Shown here: positions 1 to 7,590 of the stretch, one piece after another | Position numbering within the stretch: the stretch's first letter is position 1 | Layout of the letters: every line of letters begins with the position of its first letter | From: Armatimonadota bacterium | Lineage (GTDB): Bacteria; Sysuimicrobiota; Sysuimicrobiia; Sysuimicrobiales; Kaftiobacteriaceae | Assembly: GCA_020028535.1 (NCBI GenBank) | Contig: JAIBHM010000035.1 | Location: 1 to 15,760, forward strand | DNA: 15,760 nucleotides | Direction: 5' to 3' | Notes under the pieces: generated by a model | Told to the model about the DNA's origin: nothing | What the model saw: only the letters and a program-made list of their open reading frames with translations | The model's database searches: none | Position numbers and translations under genes: made by a program

Positions 1-8
1 TCTTCACC

Positions 9-28
9 AACTCGGTCCAGACCGAGTT
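9..28. repeat. Palindrome, upstream copy (AACTCGGTC-CA-GACCGAGTT)
   Basis: Perfect 9-bp inverted arms separated by CA; the flanking C8/G29 pair extends the arms to 10 bp. The sequence matches the palindrome at 1288-1307 at 19 of 20 positions, so the two copies bracket the HNH gene. The form, a compact dyad with a two-base centre, also resembles operators of dimeric TetR-type repressors, but no such regulator lies in the window. No T-run follows on either strand, so it is not a standard terminator. Confidence 0.8.
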
Positions 29-45
29 GACGGTTTGAAGTGGCG

Positions 46-65
46 AATGACTCAAACGAGTCATT
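46..65. repeat. Inverted repeat AATGACTC-AAAC-GAGTCATT
   Basis: Perfect 8-bp arms with a 4-base loop, 17 bp downstream of the first palindrome. The core TGACTCAAACGAG recurs with one base missing (TGACTCAACGAG) at 1312-1323, just after the second palindrome. Palindrome and TGACTCAA-CGAG element therefore occur in the same order at both ends of the HNH gene, although the spacing differs (19 versus 4 bp). Confidence 0.7.
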
Positions 66-247
66 GACAGGTTTCCAGCAACGCCTTCGAAATCTCTGCC
101 GCGTCACGTTCAGATGGCCATGTCACAGGCCAGGATCGCTTGAGAACCGCATTTAAATGAAGCACGGCGCTGCAAAAGAATCAGATAATCTCCACCGCTT
201 TGGCCGCGTTCCTATAGGCTACAAAAACCTCGTGGTATACCTAGGCC

Positions 248-1351
248 ATGAACACAAACGTCCTCTCACTTGTCGGTCAGCTCTCCGATCAGCAGCTTGT
301 CACGCAGCTAAAACTCCTGACGCAACGGGAACGCGAGGCGACGGCACACCTCATCGCCCACCTCGCCGTGGTCGACGAGCGTGGTCTGTATCTGGCTGAG
401 GGCTGTTCCTCCATGTTCACCTACTGTCTGCAAGTGTTGCACCTATCTGAGCATGCTGCCTACGGGCGGATCGAGGCCGCTCGAGCTGCGCGGAAGTACC
501 CGATCATTCTGGAGCTTCTCGGCGATGGAGGGGTGAATCTCACGACAGTCACGCTGCTGGCACCGCACCTCACGCGCGAGAATCACGCCGACCTCCTCGC
601 GAGTGCCAAGCATCAAAGGAAACGGCAGGTCGAGGAACTCGTGGCGGCGCTGCGACCACTCCCCTCTGTCCCGCCGTCGATCCGCAGGCTTCCGGCGCCC
701 AAATGCGTATCAGCGGCGACATGCAAGGAGTCGATCACCGATATTTTACGCGTTGCGTCGGCTGACATTCAGCCTCTGCCGCCAGTTTCGCCCGCACGCC
801 GGGCGGTGGTCCAACCGCTCGCGCCGGAGCGCTACAAAATCCAGTTCACGGCGAGCGCCGAAACGCATGAGAAGCTGCGGCGGGCGCAAGCGCTCCTGCG
901 CCACCAGATCCCCGATGGCGATTCGGCGGCGATCTTCGATCGGGCTCTGACCGTGCTTCTGGAGCAATTGGCTAAGCAAAAGCATGCCGCCACGGATCGC
1001 CCCCGGGAGCGGGTCCACGAACAGCCCCCAGCGGAGGTTTCCCGCTCTCGCCACATCCCCGCACAGGTCAAGCGGGCGGTGTGGAAGCGCGACGGAGGAC
1101 GGTGTGCATTCGTCAGCACCACCGGCCGCCGCTGCAACGAGCAGGGGTTCCTGGAGTTCCATCACGTTGTCCGCTACAGCGAGGGTGGTGCAGCCTCGGT
1201 CGATAACATCCAACTCCGGTGTCGCGCACACAACGGCTATGAGTTCGAGCGAGCCTCGGGTAGGGGCAAGATGCAGATCTCTCCGTCAACTCGGTCCGGA
1301 CCGAGTTCGCTTGACTCAACGAGGGCAGCCGTCAACCCAGGAGTTGCTTGA
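248..1351 (+). CDS. HNH endonuclease family protein
   Basis: A 367-residue protein with a C-terminal HNH nuclease domain at about residues 272-333. Visible motif residues are the His pair H305/H306 in FLEFHHVVRYSEGG, N320 in VDNIQLRC, and H328/N329. Cys286, Cys296 and Cys325 probably hold a structural zinc. The N-terminal half is mainly helical (LSDQQLVTQLKLLTQRERE, then a helix-rich block to about residue 135), followed by a Pro-rich linker and another helical segment (200-245). This arrangement is seen in a family of stand-alone HNH proteins often present in many copies in GC-rich bacteria; substrate and role are unknown. No Shine-Dalgarno precedes the ATG, so the start is uncertain or the message is leaderless. 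The last 20 or so residues are low-complexity and partly encoded by the palindrome at 1288-1307. The 3' end overlaps the convergent SnoaL-like gene by 20 bp. Confidence 0.85.
   Translation: MNTNVLSLVGQLSDQQLVTQLKLLTQREREATAHLIAHLAVVDERGLYLAEGCSSMFTYCLQVLHLSEHAAYGRIEAARAARKYPIILELLGDGGVNLTTVTLLAPHLTRENHADLLASAKHQRKRQVEELVAALRPLPSVPPSIRRLPAPKCVSAATCKESITDILRVASADIQPLPPVSPARRAVVQPLAPERYKIQFTASAETHEKLRRAQALLRHQIPDGDSAAIFDRALTVLLEQLAKQKHAATDRPRERVHEQPPAEVSRSRHIPAQVKRAVWKRDGGRCAFVSTTGRRCNEQGFLEFHHVVRYSEGGAASVDNIQLRCRAHNGYEFERASGRGKMQISPSTRSGPSSLDSTRAAVNPGVA
1288..1307. repeat. Palindrome, downstream copy (perfect 20-bp)
   Basis: AACTCGGTCCGGACCGAGTT is a perfect 20-bp palindrome lying inside the last codons of the HNH gene (about residues 347-354) and 24 bp beyond the stop of the convergent SnoaL-like gene. 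It differs from the copy at 9-28 by one base at the centre. It could fold as a hairpin at the end of the rel-operon transcript, but no U-tract follows, so a plain intrinsic terminator is unlikely. Confidence 0.8.
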
Positions 1352-1784
1352 CGAGCTCCCGGGCGTCGTAATACACGCGGTGACGAATGATGCGGCCGTC
1401 CCGGAATGTGAGGAAAGCCGCGAAGGGGTGGCGGTACTGACGGGACTCCGAAGGAACCCTGCCGGGGATGCGTAGGTGCAGCGTACGATGGCGCCCGGTA
1501 GTCAGGCCCTCGACCGCCGCGTCACTTTCCGACACCACGATGCGGTCGTAGGCGCTCCGCTCTTCCCACTGCTCAAAGAACACTTCGAACGCCCGCCGTA
1601 TGGCCGCGCGACCTTCTACTTTCGGGCTCGCCGGCAGCTCCAGCACGGCGTCGTCTGCATAGAACGATATCAGCTGCTCCAGGTCCCGCTCGTTGAGCGC
1701 GTCGAGATGCCGCTTCAGCACCGGCTGGATGTCACTCGCGGGCTTGCGCGAATCCGCGCGGCCGCGATGCCGCGGGCCCGGCAT
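1332..1784 (-). CDS. SnoaL-like / NTF2-fold protein
   Basis: A 150-residue protein with the pattern of the SnoaL-like (ketosteroid-isomerase, NTF2-like) fold: a first helix pair (IQPVLKRHLDALNERDLEQL), the signature FYADDAVLELP, then a GRAAIRRAFEVFFEQW helix and beta strands ending in HPFAAFLTFRDGRIIRHRVYYD. The fold has a cone-shaped ligand pocket; members include isomerases, cyclases and many proteins of unknown role, and no substrate can be named here. The ATG at 1784-1782 overlaps the rel stop codon (TAATG), which implies translational coupling to rel. The reading frame stays open further upstream, to 2177, but that part only shadows rel and is Arg/Pro-rich. In Bacillota the position after rel is often taken by dtd, so this gene is an unusual tail for the operon. 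Confidence 0.8.
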   Translation of the reverse strand: MPGPRHRGRADSRKPASDIQPVLKRHLDALNERDLEQLISFYADDAVLELPASPKVEGRAAIRRAFEVFFEQWEERSAYDRIVVSESDAAVEGLTTGRHRTLHLRIPGRVPSESRQYRHPFAAFLTFRDGRIIRHRVYYDARELVKQLLG

Positions 1785-3991
1785 TAGCTGTGAAGGACGC
1801 GCTCGACGGAATACACTTCGGGGACCTTGCTGACCTTCTGCATCACATTTTGCAGTTGCGCCACGTTGCGGATGTCCAGGACGAGGACGACGACGCCCAC
1901 CTTGTCTTTGCGCACGCGGGCGTTCACGGATACGACGTTGGTCTTGCTGTCCGCGATCGCGGCCAGGATGTCTTTCAGCAGCCCGACGCGGTCGAAGGCT
2001 TCTACCTCGATTTCCACCTGGTAACTGCCGTCCGTGAAGGGCTCCCACTCCACGTCGATCAGCCGCTCCGGGTGGGTGCGGAAGTACCGGGCATTGGGGC
2101 AGTCGAACCGGTGGATGGTCACCCCGCGGCCATGCGTCACGTACCCGATGATTCGGTCGCCCGGGAGCGGCGTGCAACAGCGCGAGAACTTCATCAGCAC
2201 GTTGTCCGCCCCGCGCACGCGGACGCCGTGGGAGGGGGCGGGCTTCGGCGGGGCAGTCACCGGCGGGGGGGTGGGCTGGACGGCCTGCTCGGGAGCCGCC
2301 TCGCCGCGCAACGCCTGGACGACCTGGAGCAGCGAGAGATCGCTGTTGCCGATCGCCGCCAGCAGATCCTCGTCGCCCACGAGATTGAATGAGGGTGCGA
2401 TCTCCTTGAGTTTATCGGGTTTCATCAGGGCCACGCCGCCCACGCGCCGCAGCTCCTTTTCCAGCAGCTCCTTGCCGTGGGCCACGTTCTCCTCGCGGGC
2501 TTCCTTCTTGAACCATTGCTTGATCTTCGTCCGCGCGTTGCTCGTGACGACAAAGGTGAGCCAGTCGCGGCTGGGCCCGCCCGCGGTCTTGCTCGTGACG
2601 ATCTCGACGATATCGCCGGTGTGGATCTGGTGGGACAGCGGCACCAGGCGCCCGTTGACCTTCGCGCCCACCGTCCGGTGGCCCAGGTCGGTGTGGATGC
2701 GATAGGCGAAGTCGAGCGGGGTGGCGCCGGCCGGCAGGTCGATCACGTCGCCCTTGGGGGTGAAGACGAAGACCTCGTTCTGGAAGAGGTCGAGCTTCAC
2801 CGACTGCACGAAGTCCCGCGCATCCTGCAGCTCCGAGTGCCAGTCCAGCAGCTGGCGGAGCCAGGAGAGCTTCTGCTCGCCCTCGCGCTCGGCCCCCTTG
2901 CCTTCCTTATACTTCCAGTGGGCGGCGATGCCGTGCTCGGCCTCGCGATGCATCTGCGTCGTGCGGATTTGGATTTCGAGCGGCTCACCCTCGTAGACGA
3001 CGGCGGTGTGCAGGGACTGGTAGCCGCTGGTCTTAGGGTTGGCGACGTAATCGTCGAACTCGCCGGGGATCGGACGCCAGAGCGCGTGGACCACTCCGAG
3101 CGCGGCATAACAATCCTTGACGTCGACGAGGATGATGCGCACGCCGAGGCGGTCATAAATCCTGGCCACAGGGTGGCCGGCGTACTTGGGCCGCTGCATT
3201 TTCTGCCAGATGCTGTAGATGTGCTTGGGGCGGCCGGTGAGGTGCTCGCGCTCCACCTTGATCCCGGCGCGGTTGAGCTCGCGATGCAGGGTATCCGCCA
3301 CCCGGTCCAGGAACGCTGAGCGGCTGACCTCCGCCTCCGCCATCTGGCTCTTCACTTCGGTGTGCGCGTCCGGCGAGAGCACCTTGAAGGCCAGATCCTC
3401 GAGCTCGCGCTGCAGGCTGCCGATACCCAGGCGCTGGGCGAGCGGCGCGTAAATGTCCATCGTCTCCTGCGCGGTCCGGCGCTGTTTCCATTCGGGGAGG
3501 AACTCGATGGTGCGCATGTTGTGAAGCCGGTCCGCCAGCTTGATGAGCACGATGCGGATGTCGTTGGCCATCGCCAGGAACATCTTGCGCAGGTTCTCAG
3601 CCTGGCGCTCTTCCCGGCTCATCCACTCGATCTTGCCCAGCTTGGTGACGCCGTCCACGAGCGTGGCGATCTCGTCGCCGAACCGCTCGCGAATGTCACC
3701 GGGGGTGATGCCGGTGTCCTCGGCGGTGTCGTGCAGCAGGGCGGCGGCGATGGTTACCGGATCGAGCCGGAGCTCGACCAGCGTGGTCGCCACCGCGACC
3801 GAGTGGCTGATGTAAGGCTCACCGGAGGCGCGGGTTTGCTGCTTGTGCGCGGCTTCCGCGAAGAGGTAGGCCTCCCGAATGACGTCGAGGTCTGCCTTCG
3901 GGAAATACTCGCGCATCTGGGCCACCAGGGCCTGCACTTCCGCGGGCAGGTCCTGGAAGGCGCTTGGTTGTCTGGCCTGCAGCCATCGCAT
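1784..3991 (-). CDS. rel: Bifunctional (p)ppGpp synthetase/hydrolase, Rel/SpoT family
   Basis: This 735-residue protein makes and degrades the stringent-response alarmone (p)ppGpp and has the full long-RSH layout. The N-terminal HD hydrolase (about 45-200) keeps its metal and catalytic residues: H63, H87/D88, E91/D92 in LLHDTAED, and N158 in LADRLHNM. The synthetase domain follows (about 245-360; GRPKHIYSIWQKM, YDRLGVRI, GYQSLHT, EIQIRT, AAHWKYKEG). Next come a TGS domain (about 405-465, VFTPKGDVIDLPAGAT), a helical region, a Pro-rich linker (565-588), a Cys-containing segment (RCCTPLPGD, 604-612) and a C-terminal ACT domain (656-733). The synthetase carries EFDD (311-314), the motif typical of synthetase-only RelA, rather than the RxKD usual in bifunctional enzymes. 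The ATG is the first start after an in-frame stop; no good ribosome site directly precedes it. The gene lies 38 bp after recJ. Confidence 0.95.
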   Translation of the reverse strand: MRWLQARQPSAFQDLPAEVQALVAQMREYFPKADLDVIREAYLFAEAAHKQQTRASGEPYISHSVAVATTLVELRLDPVTIAAALLHDTAEDTGITPGDIRERFGDEIATLVDGVTKLGKIEWMSREERQAENLRKMFLAMANDIRIVLIKLADRLHNMRTIEFLPEWKQRRTAQETMDIYAPLAQRLGIGSLQRELEDLAFKVLSPDAHTEVKSQMAEAEVSRSAFLDRVADTLHRELNRAGIKVEREHLTGRPKHIYSIWQKMQRPKYAGHPVARIYDRLGVRIILVDVKDCYAALGVVHALWRPIPGEFDDYVANPKTSGYQSLHTAVVYEGEPLEIQIRTTQMHREAEHGIAAHWKYKEGKGAEREGEQKLSWLRQLLDWHSELQDARDFVQSVKLDLFQNEVFVFTPKGDVIDLPAGATPLDFAYRIHTDLGHRTVGAKVNGRLVPLSHQIHTGDIVEIVTSKTAGGPSRDWLTFVVTSNARTKIKQWFKKEAREENVAHGKELLEKELRRVGGVALMKPDKLKEIAPSFNLVGDEDLLAAIGNSDLSLLQVVQALRGEAAPEQAVQPTPPPVTAPPKPAPSHGVRVRGADNVLMKFSRCCTPLPGDRIIGYVTHGRGVTIHRFDCPNARYFRTHPERLIDVEWEPFTDGSYQVEIEVEAFDRVGLLKDILAAIADSKTNVVSVNARVRKDKVGVVVLVLDIRNVAQLQNVMQKVSKVPEVYSVERVLHS

Positions 3992-4029
3992 GCTGGCGCG
4001 TTGAGGGCCGGTTTTCTTCTCCTATACCC

Positions 4030-7000
4030 TCAATCCTTTCCTGATGGAACGGCCCCCACCCCGGCCACCGCCCGCAGAATCTCCGCGAGCGGACCGAAGG
4101 CGAAGGCGGCGAGACGGGACAATTCCGCCGCTTCCCTTTGTCCCTCAGTGTAGCGCACGGATGTCGACAGGTCACGGCGACCGCTCTCTCCAGGGACCGA
4201 GAGCCGCCAGCGCTCGCCGTCGAATTCGCGCTGGAGGACTGTGGCCTCGGAGAGCACATCCAGCGCAATCCCAATTGTGCGCTGCGACCGGACGGCGCCA
4301 TTCAAGGCCGCCGCCAACGTCTCGTCGGGCCAGGATGCGCCTCCTGGACGACCCGCCTGCTCGCGCACCGCTTTGAAGACCGCGGCCAGGACGTCGCGCC
4401 CAGGATGGATCTCAGCAAGGGAGGCCTCCGCAGTTTTCAGATCATCACTCCCGTACAGGAGCGTCACTCCAGCCTGCCGACCGTCCAGGCCCGCCATCCC
4501 GATCCACTCCGCGAATTCCGCACGATCTCGAGGGAGGCCGGCGATGACCACCTGACGCAAATCCGCGGGGGCCGATTCCTCGCGAAGCCCGTCGGCCACG
4601 ATGAGGACGCCGATCCGGCGGTCGGCCAGCGCCTGTTCGAGAACCTCTCTCACCCGCAGCGGCAGGCCGCCATGATAGTAAGCGGCGGGGATCCCCTGCT
4701 CGCGCAGCGCCCCGGCCGTGTCCACCGAATCACGCCGGGAGGCCACGTGGACGACCACCCGCTCTTCTCTCCGCGCGATCTCCGCGAGGATCTTCAACCG
4801 GTCGGCCGCATTGCGGCGATCGACCAGTCGCAGGTTCGTGCGCAGGAAGGTATCGCCGGTGAGCTGCAACGCGCCACGATCGCGCAGCTCCGCAATCTCA
4901 GCGCCTTCGGGAAAGGCGCAGCACGCGCTCCACAGCGGACGCCCCAGGCGTTCCAGGACCTCGCCGAATACACTCGCGTCCGCAACCGGCTCGCAGTCGA
5001 GGAGGACGAGCGACGGACGGAGCGTCGGAGGCGCATGACGCAGATATTCGAGACTCGCCACAATGACGTCCGCGCCGCGCCCGGCGAGCATCTGCAGCAG
5101 CCGTTGACGCTGGCGGAAGAGGAGCGCCCCGTGGGCCGCCACGCTGCGGAGGCCGAGCCGCGCGAGGCGAGGCGCCAGGGCCGTTTGGGATCGCTCGACT
5201 TGTCCGCGCAGGGGCAACGCAATCACGACAGGCCCCTTGCGGCGTATGACGCGCAGCGCGGCGGCGTGTTCTATGACGGACGTCCGCCCACGACCGGGGC
5301 CGAAGATGGCCAGGGTGGGACGATCATCGTCGATGGCGCGGATGGCGTCGATTTGTGGGCGACGCAGATGTCGGCCGCGTCTGAGGTGGATGCGCAGACG
5401 GTCCAGGAGGTCGTCCCGGGAGAGGTCTTTCCACGTAGCACGCAGCATCCGGCTCGGGTCGAGGTCATCGCCTGGGGGATCCTGCCGCTGCACGTAGATG
5501 TTCACGCCATAACTGCGGTCGCCCGCCGCGGATGGTCCTCCCGTGAGCTGAGACACGGCCACGGTGTAGCGCACACCGCTGTCTATTGAAGGGGCGAGGC
5601 GCGCCGCGATGCGGGCGCTGAGAAAGCCGACCTGCCGCCCGTCGGCGGCAAGGACGCGGATCGCGTGCGGGTCAACCGGATTGGCAGGTTCGCGCTGCAG
5701 ATGCAGTGCATCACCGGCGGCCAATGAACGCGCGACCTCCTGCCGTCCTTCGAACGTGACGCCCACCACTTTGGTGTTGAACGCGCCGGCTTCTTCCAGC
5801 CCGAGCGCGCCCTCTCCAAGGTAATCGTCAGCGCGCGCGAACAACCGGTCCACCAGCACCTTGCTGTCGGTCAGCACCGCGTCGAGATCGACGCCGGGGG
5901 TCTGCAGGTCCCGGACCATCAACTGGAGGCGTTCGCGATCTTCCCACCGATCAATGGAGACCGCGAATGCCAGATCGAGACGCGCGTGGGTGAAGGCCAG
6001 TAACTCCGACGCATCGCCGAGCCGAAAGCCTACCGCCTCGGCGTATGTCTCCCCGTCCGTGACGCCCATCCGCAGGTGCAGGCCATCCCCCATCACCCTG
6101 GTGCTCACCGCCTGGAGTCCTCGGGCGGCCAGGAGCGGCTCCGGATTCCCTGCTCCAAACGGCGCCAACGCGCCCAGCTCGTGCGCAAGAACCTCGGTAA
6201 CCTCCGAGAGCTTCACTTCAGCATCCACCGCGATCCGTGGCACGAGATCCTCCGGACGCAGGCGCCCTGAAGCCGCTTCGGTGAACCGGGCGGCGAAGTC
6301 CGGGATGCGATCCGCGGCGATCGTGAGTCCGGCCGCCATGGCGTGGCCGCCGAAACGGGTGAGCAGGTCGGCGCAACCCGTGAGCGCCTCCACCATGTGG
6401 AAGGCGGCGATGCTGCGCGCCGATCCTTTTCCGACCCCATCGGCGACGGCCAAGATCACCACGGGGCGGTAGTAGCGTTCGACCAGCTGCGAAGCGACAA
6501 TGCCGATGACACCGGCGTGCCAGCTGTCACCGGCCAGGACGATCGCAGGTGCTTCGTGCAGCCGCCGTTTCTCGACCTCCTCGATCGCCTGCGTGAGAAT
6601 CTGATCGCACAGCTGCTGGCGCGCACGGTTCTCCTCATCCAACAGAGCGGCAATGCCGTCCGCCTGCGCGGAGTCGTCGGTCAGGAGGAGCCGCACGGCC
6701 TGCCCCGCGTCTCCGAGGCGGCCCGCCGCGTTGATCCGCGGAGCCAGAGAGAACCCGACGTGCCGCGCGGTGACCTCGCCGGTAATGTTCCCTACCCGGA
6801 TCAAGGCTGCGATGCCAGTTGTGGGCGCGGCGAGCATCCTCCGCAACCCCGCCCGCGCCAGGATGCGGTTGTCGTCCACGAGCGGAACGACGTCGGCGAT
6901 GGTGCCGAGCGCGGCGAGGTCCAAACAGTCTTCGGGGAAGTCGTACCGGCCGAGGCTCCTGCGTACTGCTCTGAGGAGCTGGAAGACCAGTCCCGCCGCG

Positions 7001-7590
7001 GAGTATTCGCGGAACGGCGAATCTGCGTCCCTGCGCTTGGGATCGATGACGGCGAAAGCAGGCGGCAGCGCGGGACCGGGCTCATGGTGATCGACGACGA
7101 TGATCTCCTGGCCGGCCTCGGCTGCCAGCGCGATCTCATCCGTGGCCGTCACGCCGCAGTCGACCGCCACCACCAGGCGCGACCCGCCGCTGCGGATGCG
7201 CTCTAGGGCGGCGGAGTTCAGCCCATACCCTTCCGTAAACCGCGACGGGACGAACCATTCGACCCGCCCGCCGAGTGCGCCCAGGCCGCGCATCAGGATG
7301 GTCGTCGCGGTGACGCCATCGGCGTCGTAGTCGCCGTAGATCGTGATCGTTTCCCCGGTCTCGATGGCGCCGCTCAGCCGGGTGACGGCCCGAGGGACAT
7401 CGATAATCGATTCCGGATCGGAGAGGGCTTCGAGCGGCGCGTCCAGAAACCGGCGCGCGCCTTCCGGGGTCAGATGGCCGCGATTGAGGAGGACCTGAGC
7501 GGTGACCGGGGTGACGCCGAGCGCCTCCGCAAGGCGTCGTGACGCATCATGATCGCCGGGGCGGAGGAGCCAGCGGTTACTGCCCTTCAC
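4030..7590 (-). CDS. recJ: RecJ exonuclease fused to HIRAN and degenerate RecQ-like helicase domains
   Basis: A 1186-residue protein, about twice the usual RecJ length (roughly 560-580). Residues 1-565 are a complete RecJ, the 5'-3' single-strand DNA exonuclease of recombination and mismatch repair: DYDADG (87-92), D144, DHH (167-169), IADVVPL (231-237), the DHHA1 motif FGGHAMAAG (413-421) and an OB-like segment to about 563. Residues 602-700 look like a HIRAN domain (VVGVTFEGRQ, LQREPANPVDPHAIRV, QVGFLSARIAARLAP), a DNA-end-binding module known from HLTF/Rad5 helicases. Residues 720-1050 follow RecQ-type helicase order: RRPQIDAI (motif 0), GPGRGRTS (Walker A with Lys replaced by Arg769), LLDCEP (Walker B), HVASRRDSVDTAGALREQ, YYHGGL and WIGMAGLDG, where RecQ has the GRAGRDG arginines. 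The helicase is probably inactive as an ATPase. Residues 1065-1186 look helical. Translation starts at GTG, overlapping the previous gene by 14 bp. Confidence 0.93.
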   Translation of the reverse strand: MKGSNRWLLRPGDHDASRRLAEALGVTPVTAQVLLNRGHLTPEGARRFLDAPLEALSDPESIIDVPRAVTRLSGAIETGETITIYGDYDADGVTATTILMRGLGALGGRVEWFVPSRFTEGYGLNSAALERIRSGGSRLVVAVDCGVTATDEIALAAEAGQEIIVVDHHEPGPALPPAFAVIDPKRRDADSPFREYSAAGLVFQLLRAVRRSLGRYDFPEDCLDLAALGTIADVVPLVDDNRILARAGLRRMLAAPTTGIAALIRVGNITGEVTARHVGFSLAPRINAAGRLGDAGQAVRLLLTDDSAQADGIAALLDEENRARQQLCDQILTQAIEEVEKRRLHEAPAIVLAGDSWHAGVIGIVASQLVERYYRPVVILAVADGVGKGSARSIAAFHMVEALTGCADLLTRFGGHAMAAGLTIAADRIPDFAARFTEAASGRLRPEDLVPRIAVDAEVKLSEVTEVLAHELGALAPFGAGNPEPLLAARGLQAVSTRVMGDGLHLRMGVTDGETYAEAVGFRLGDASELLAFTHARLDLAFAVSIDRWEDRERLQLMVRDLQTPGVDLDAVLTDSKVLVDRLFARADDYLGEGALGLEEAGAFNTKVVGVTFEGRQEVARSLAAGDALHLQREPANPVDPHAIRVLAADGRQVGFLSARIAARLAPSIDSGVRYTVAVSQLTGGPSAAGDRSYGVNIYVQRQDPPGDDLDPSRMLRATWKDLSRDDLLDRLRIHLRRGRHLRRPQIDAIRAIDDDRPTLAIFGPGRGRTSVIEHAAALRVIRRKGPVVIALPLRGQVERSQTALAPRLARLGLRSVAAHGALLFRQRQRLLQMLAGRGADVIVASLEYLRHAPPTLRPSLVLLDCEPVADASVFGEVLERLGRPLWSACCAFPEGAEIAELRDRGALQLTGDTFLRTNLRLVDRRNAADRLKILAEIARREERVVVHVASRRDSVDTAGALREQGIPAAYYHGGLPLRVREVLEQALADRRIGVLIVADGLREESAPADLRQVVIAGLPRDRAEFAEWIGMAGLDGRQAGVTLLYGSDDLKTAEASLAEIHPGRDVLAAVFKAVREQAGRPGGASWPDETLAAALNGAVRSQRTIGIALDVLSEATVLQREFDGERWRLSVPGESGRRDLSTSVRYTEGQREAAELSRLAAFAFGPLAEILRAVAGVGAVPSGKD

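Larger units (their letters stand above)
1..247. other. Non-coding region upstream of the HNH gene
   Basis: No convincing gene is seen here. The region holds two inverted repeats (9-28 and 46-65), annotated separately, and a TTGACA hexamer at 64-69 with no good -10 box at the normal spacing. A TATACC hexamer at 236-241 ends six bases before the ATG at 248. If it is a -10 element, the HNH transcript would be leaderless, which fits the absence of a Shine-Dalgarno sequence before that ATG. The promoter reading is tentative because no matching -35 box is visible. Confidence 0.5.

Noticed and set aside
64..94. TTGACA at 64-69 as a -35 box for the HNH gene
   Set aside because: No acceptable -10 hexamer at 16-18 bp, and it lies about 180 bp from the start codon.
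1332..2177. Longer frame of the SnoaL-like gene, starting at 2177
   Set aside because: The extra N-terminal part is a shadow of rel (Arg/Pro/Gly-rich, no fold signature); the ATG at 1784 gives a normal family length.
4138..5589. 483-codon plus-strand open frame opposite recJ
   Set aside because: It lies entirely opposite the recJ C-terminal extension, is low-complexity and matches no family; long antisense frames are expected in GC-rich genes.
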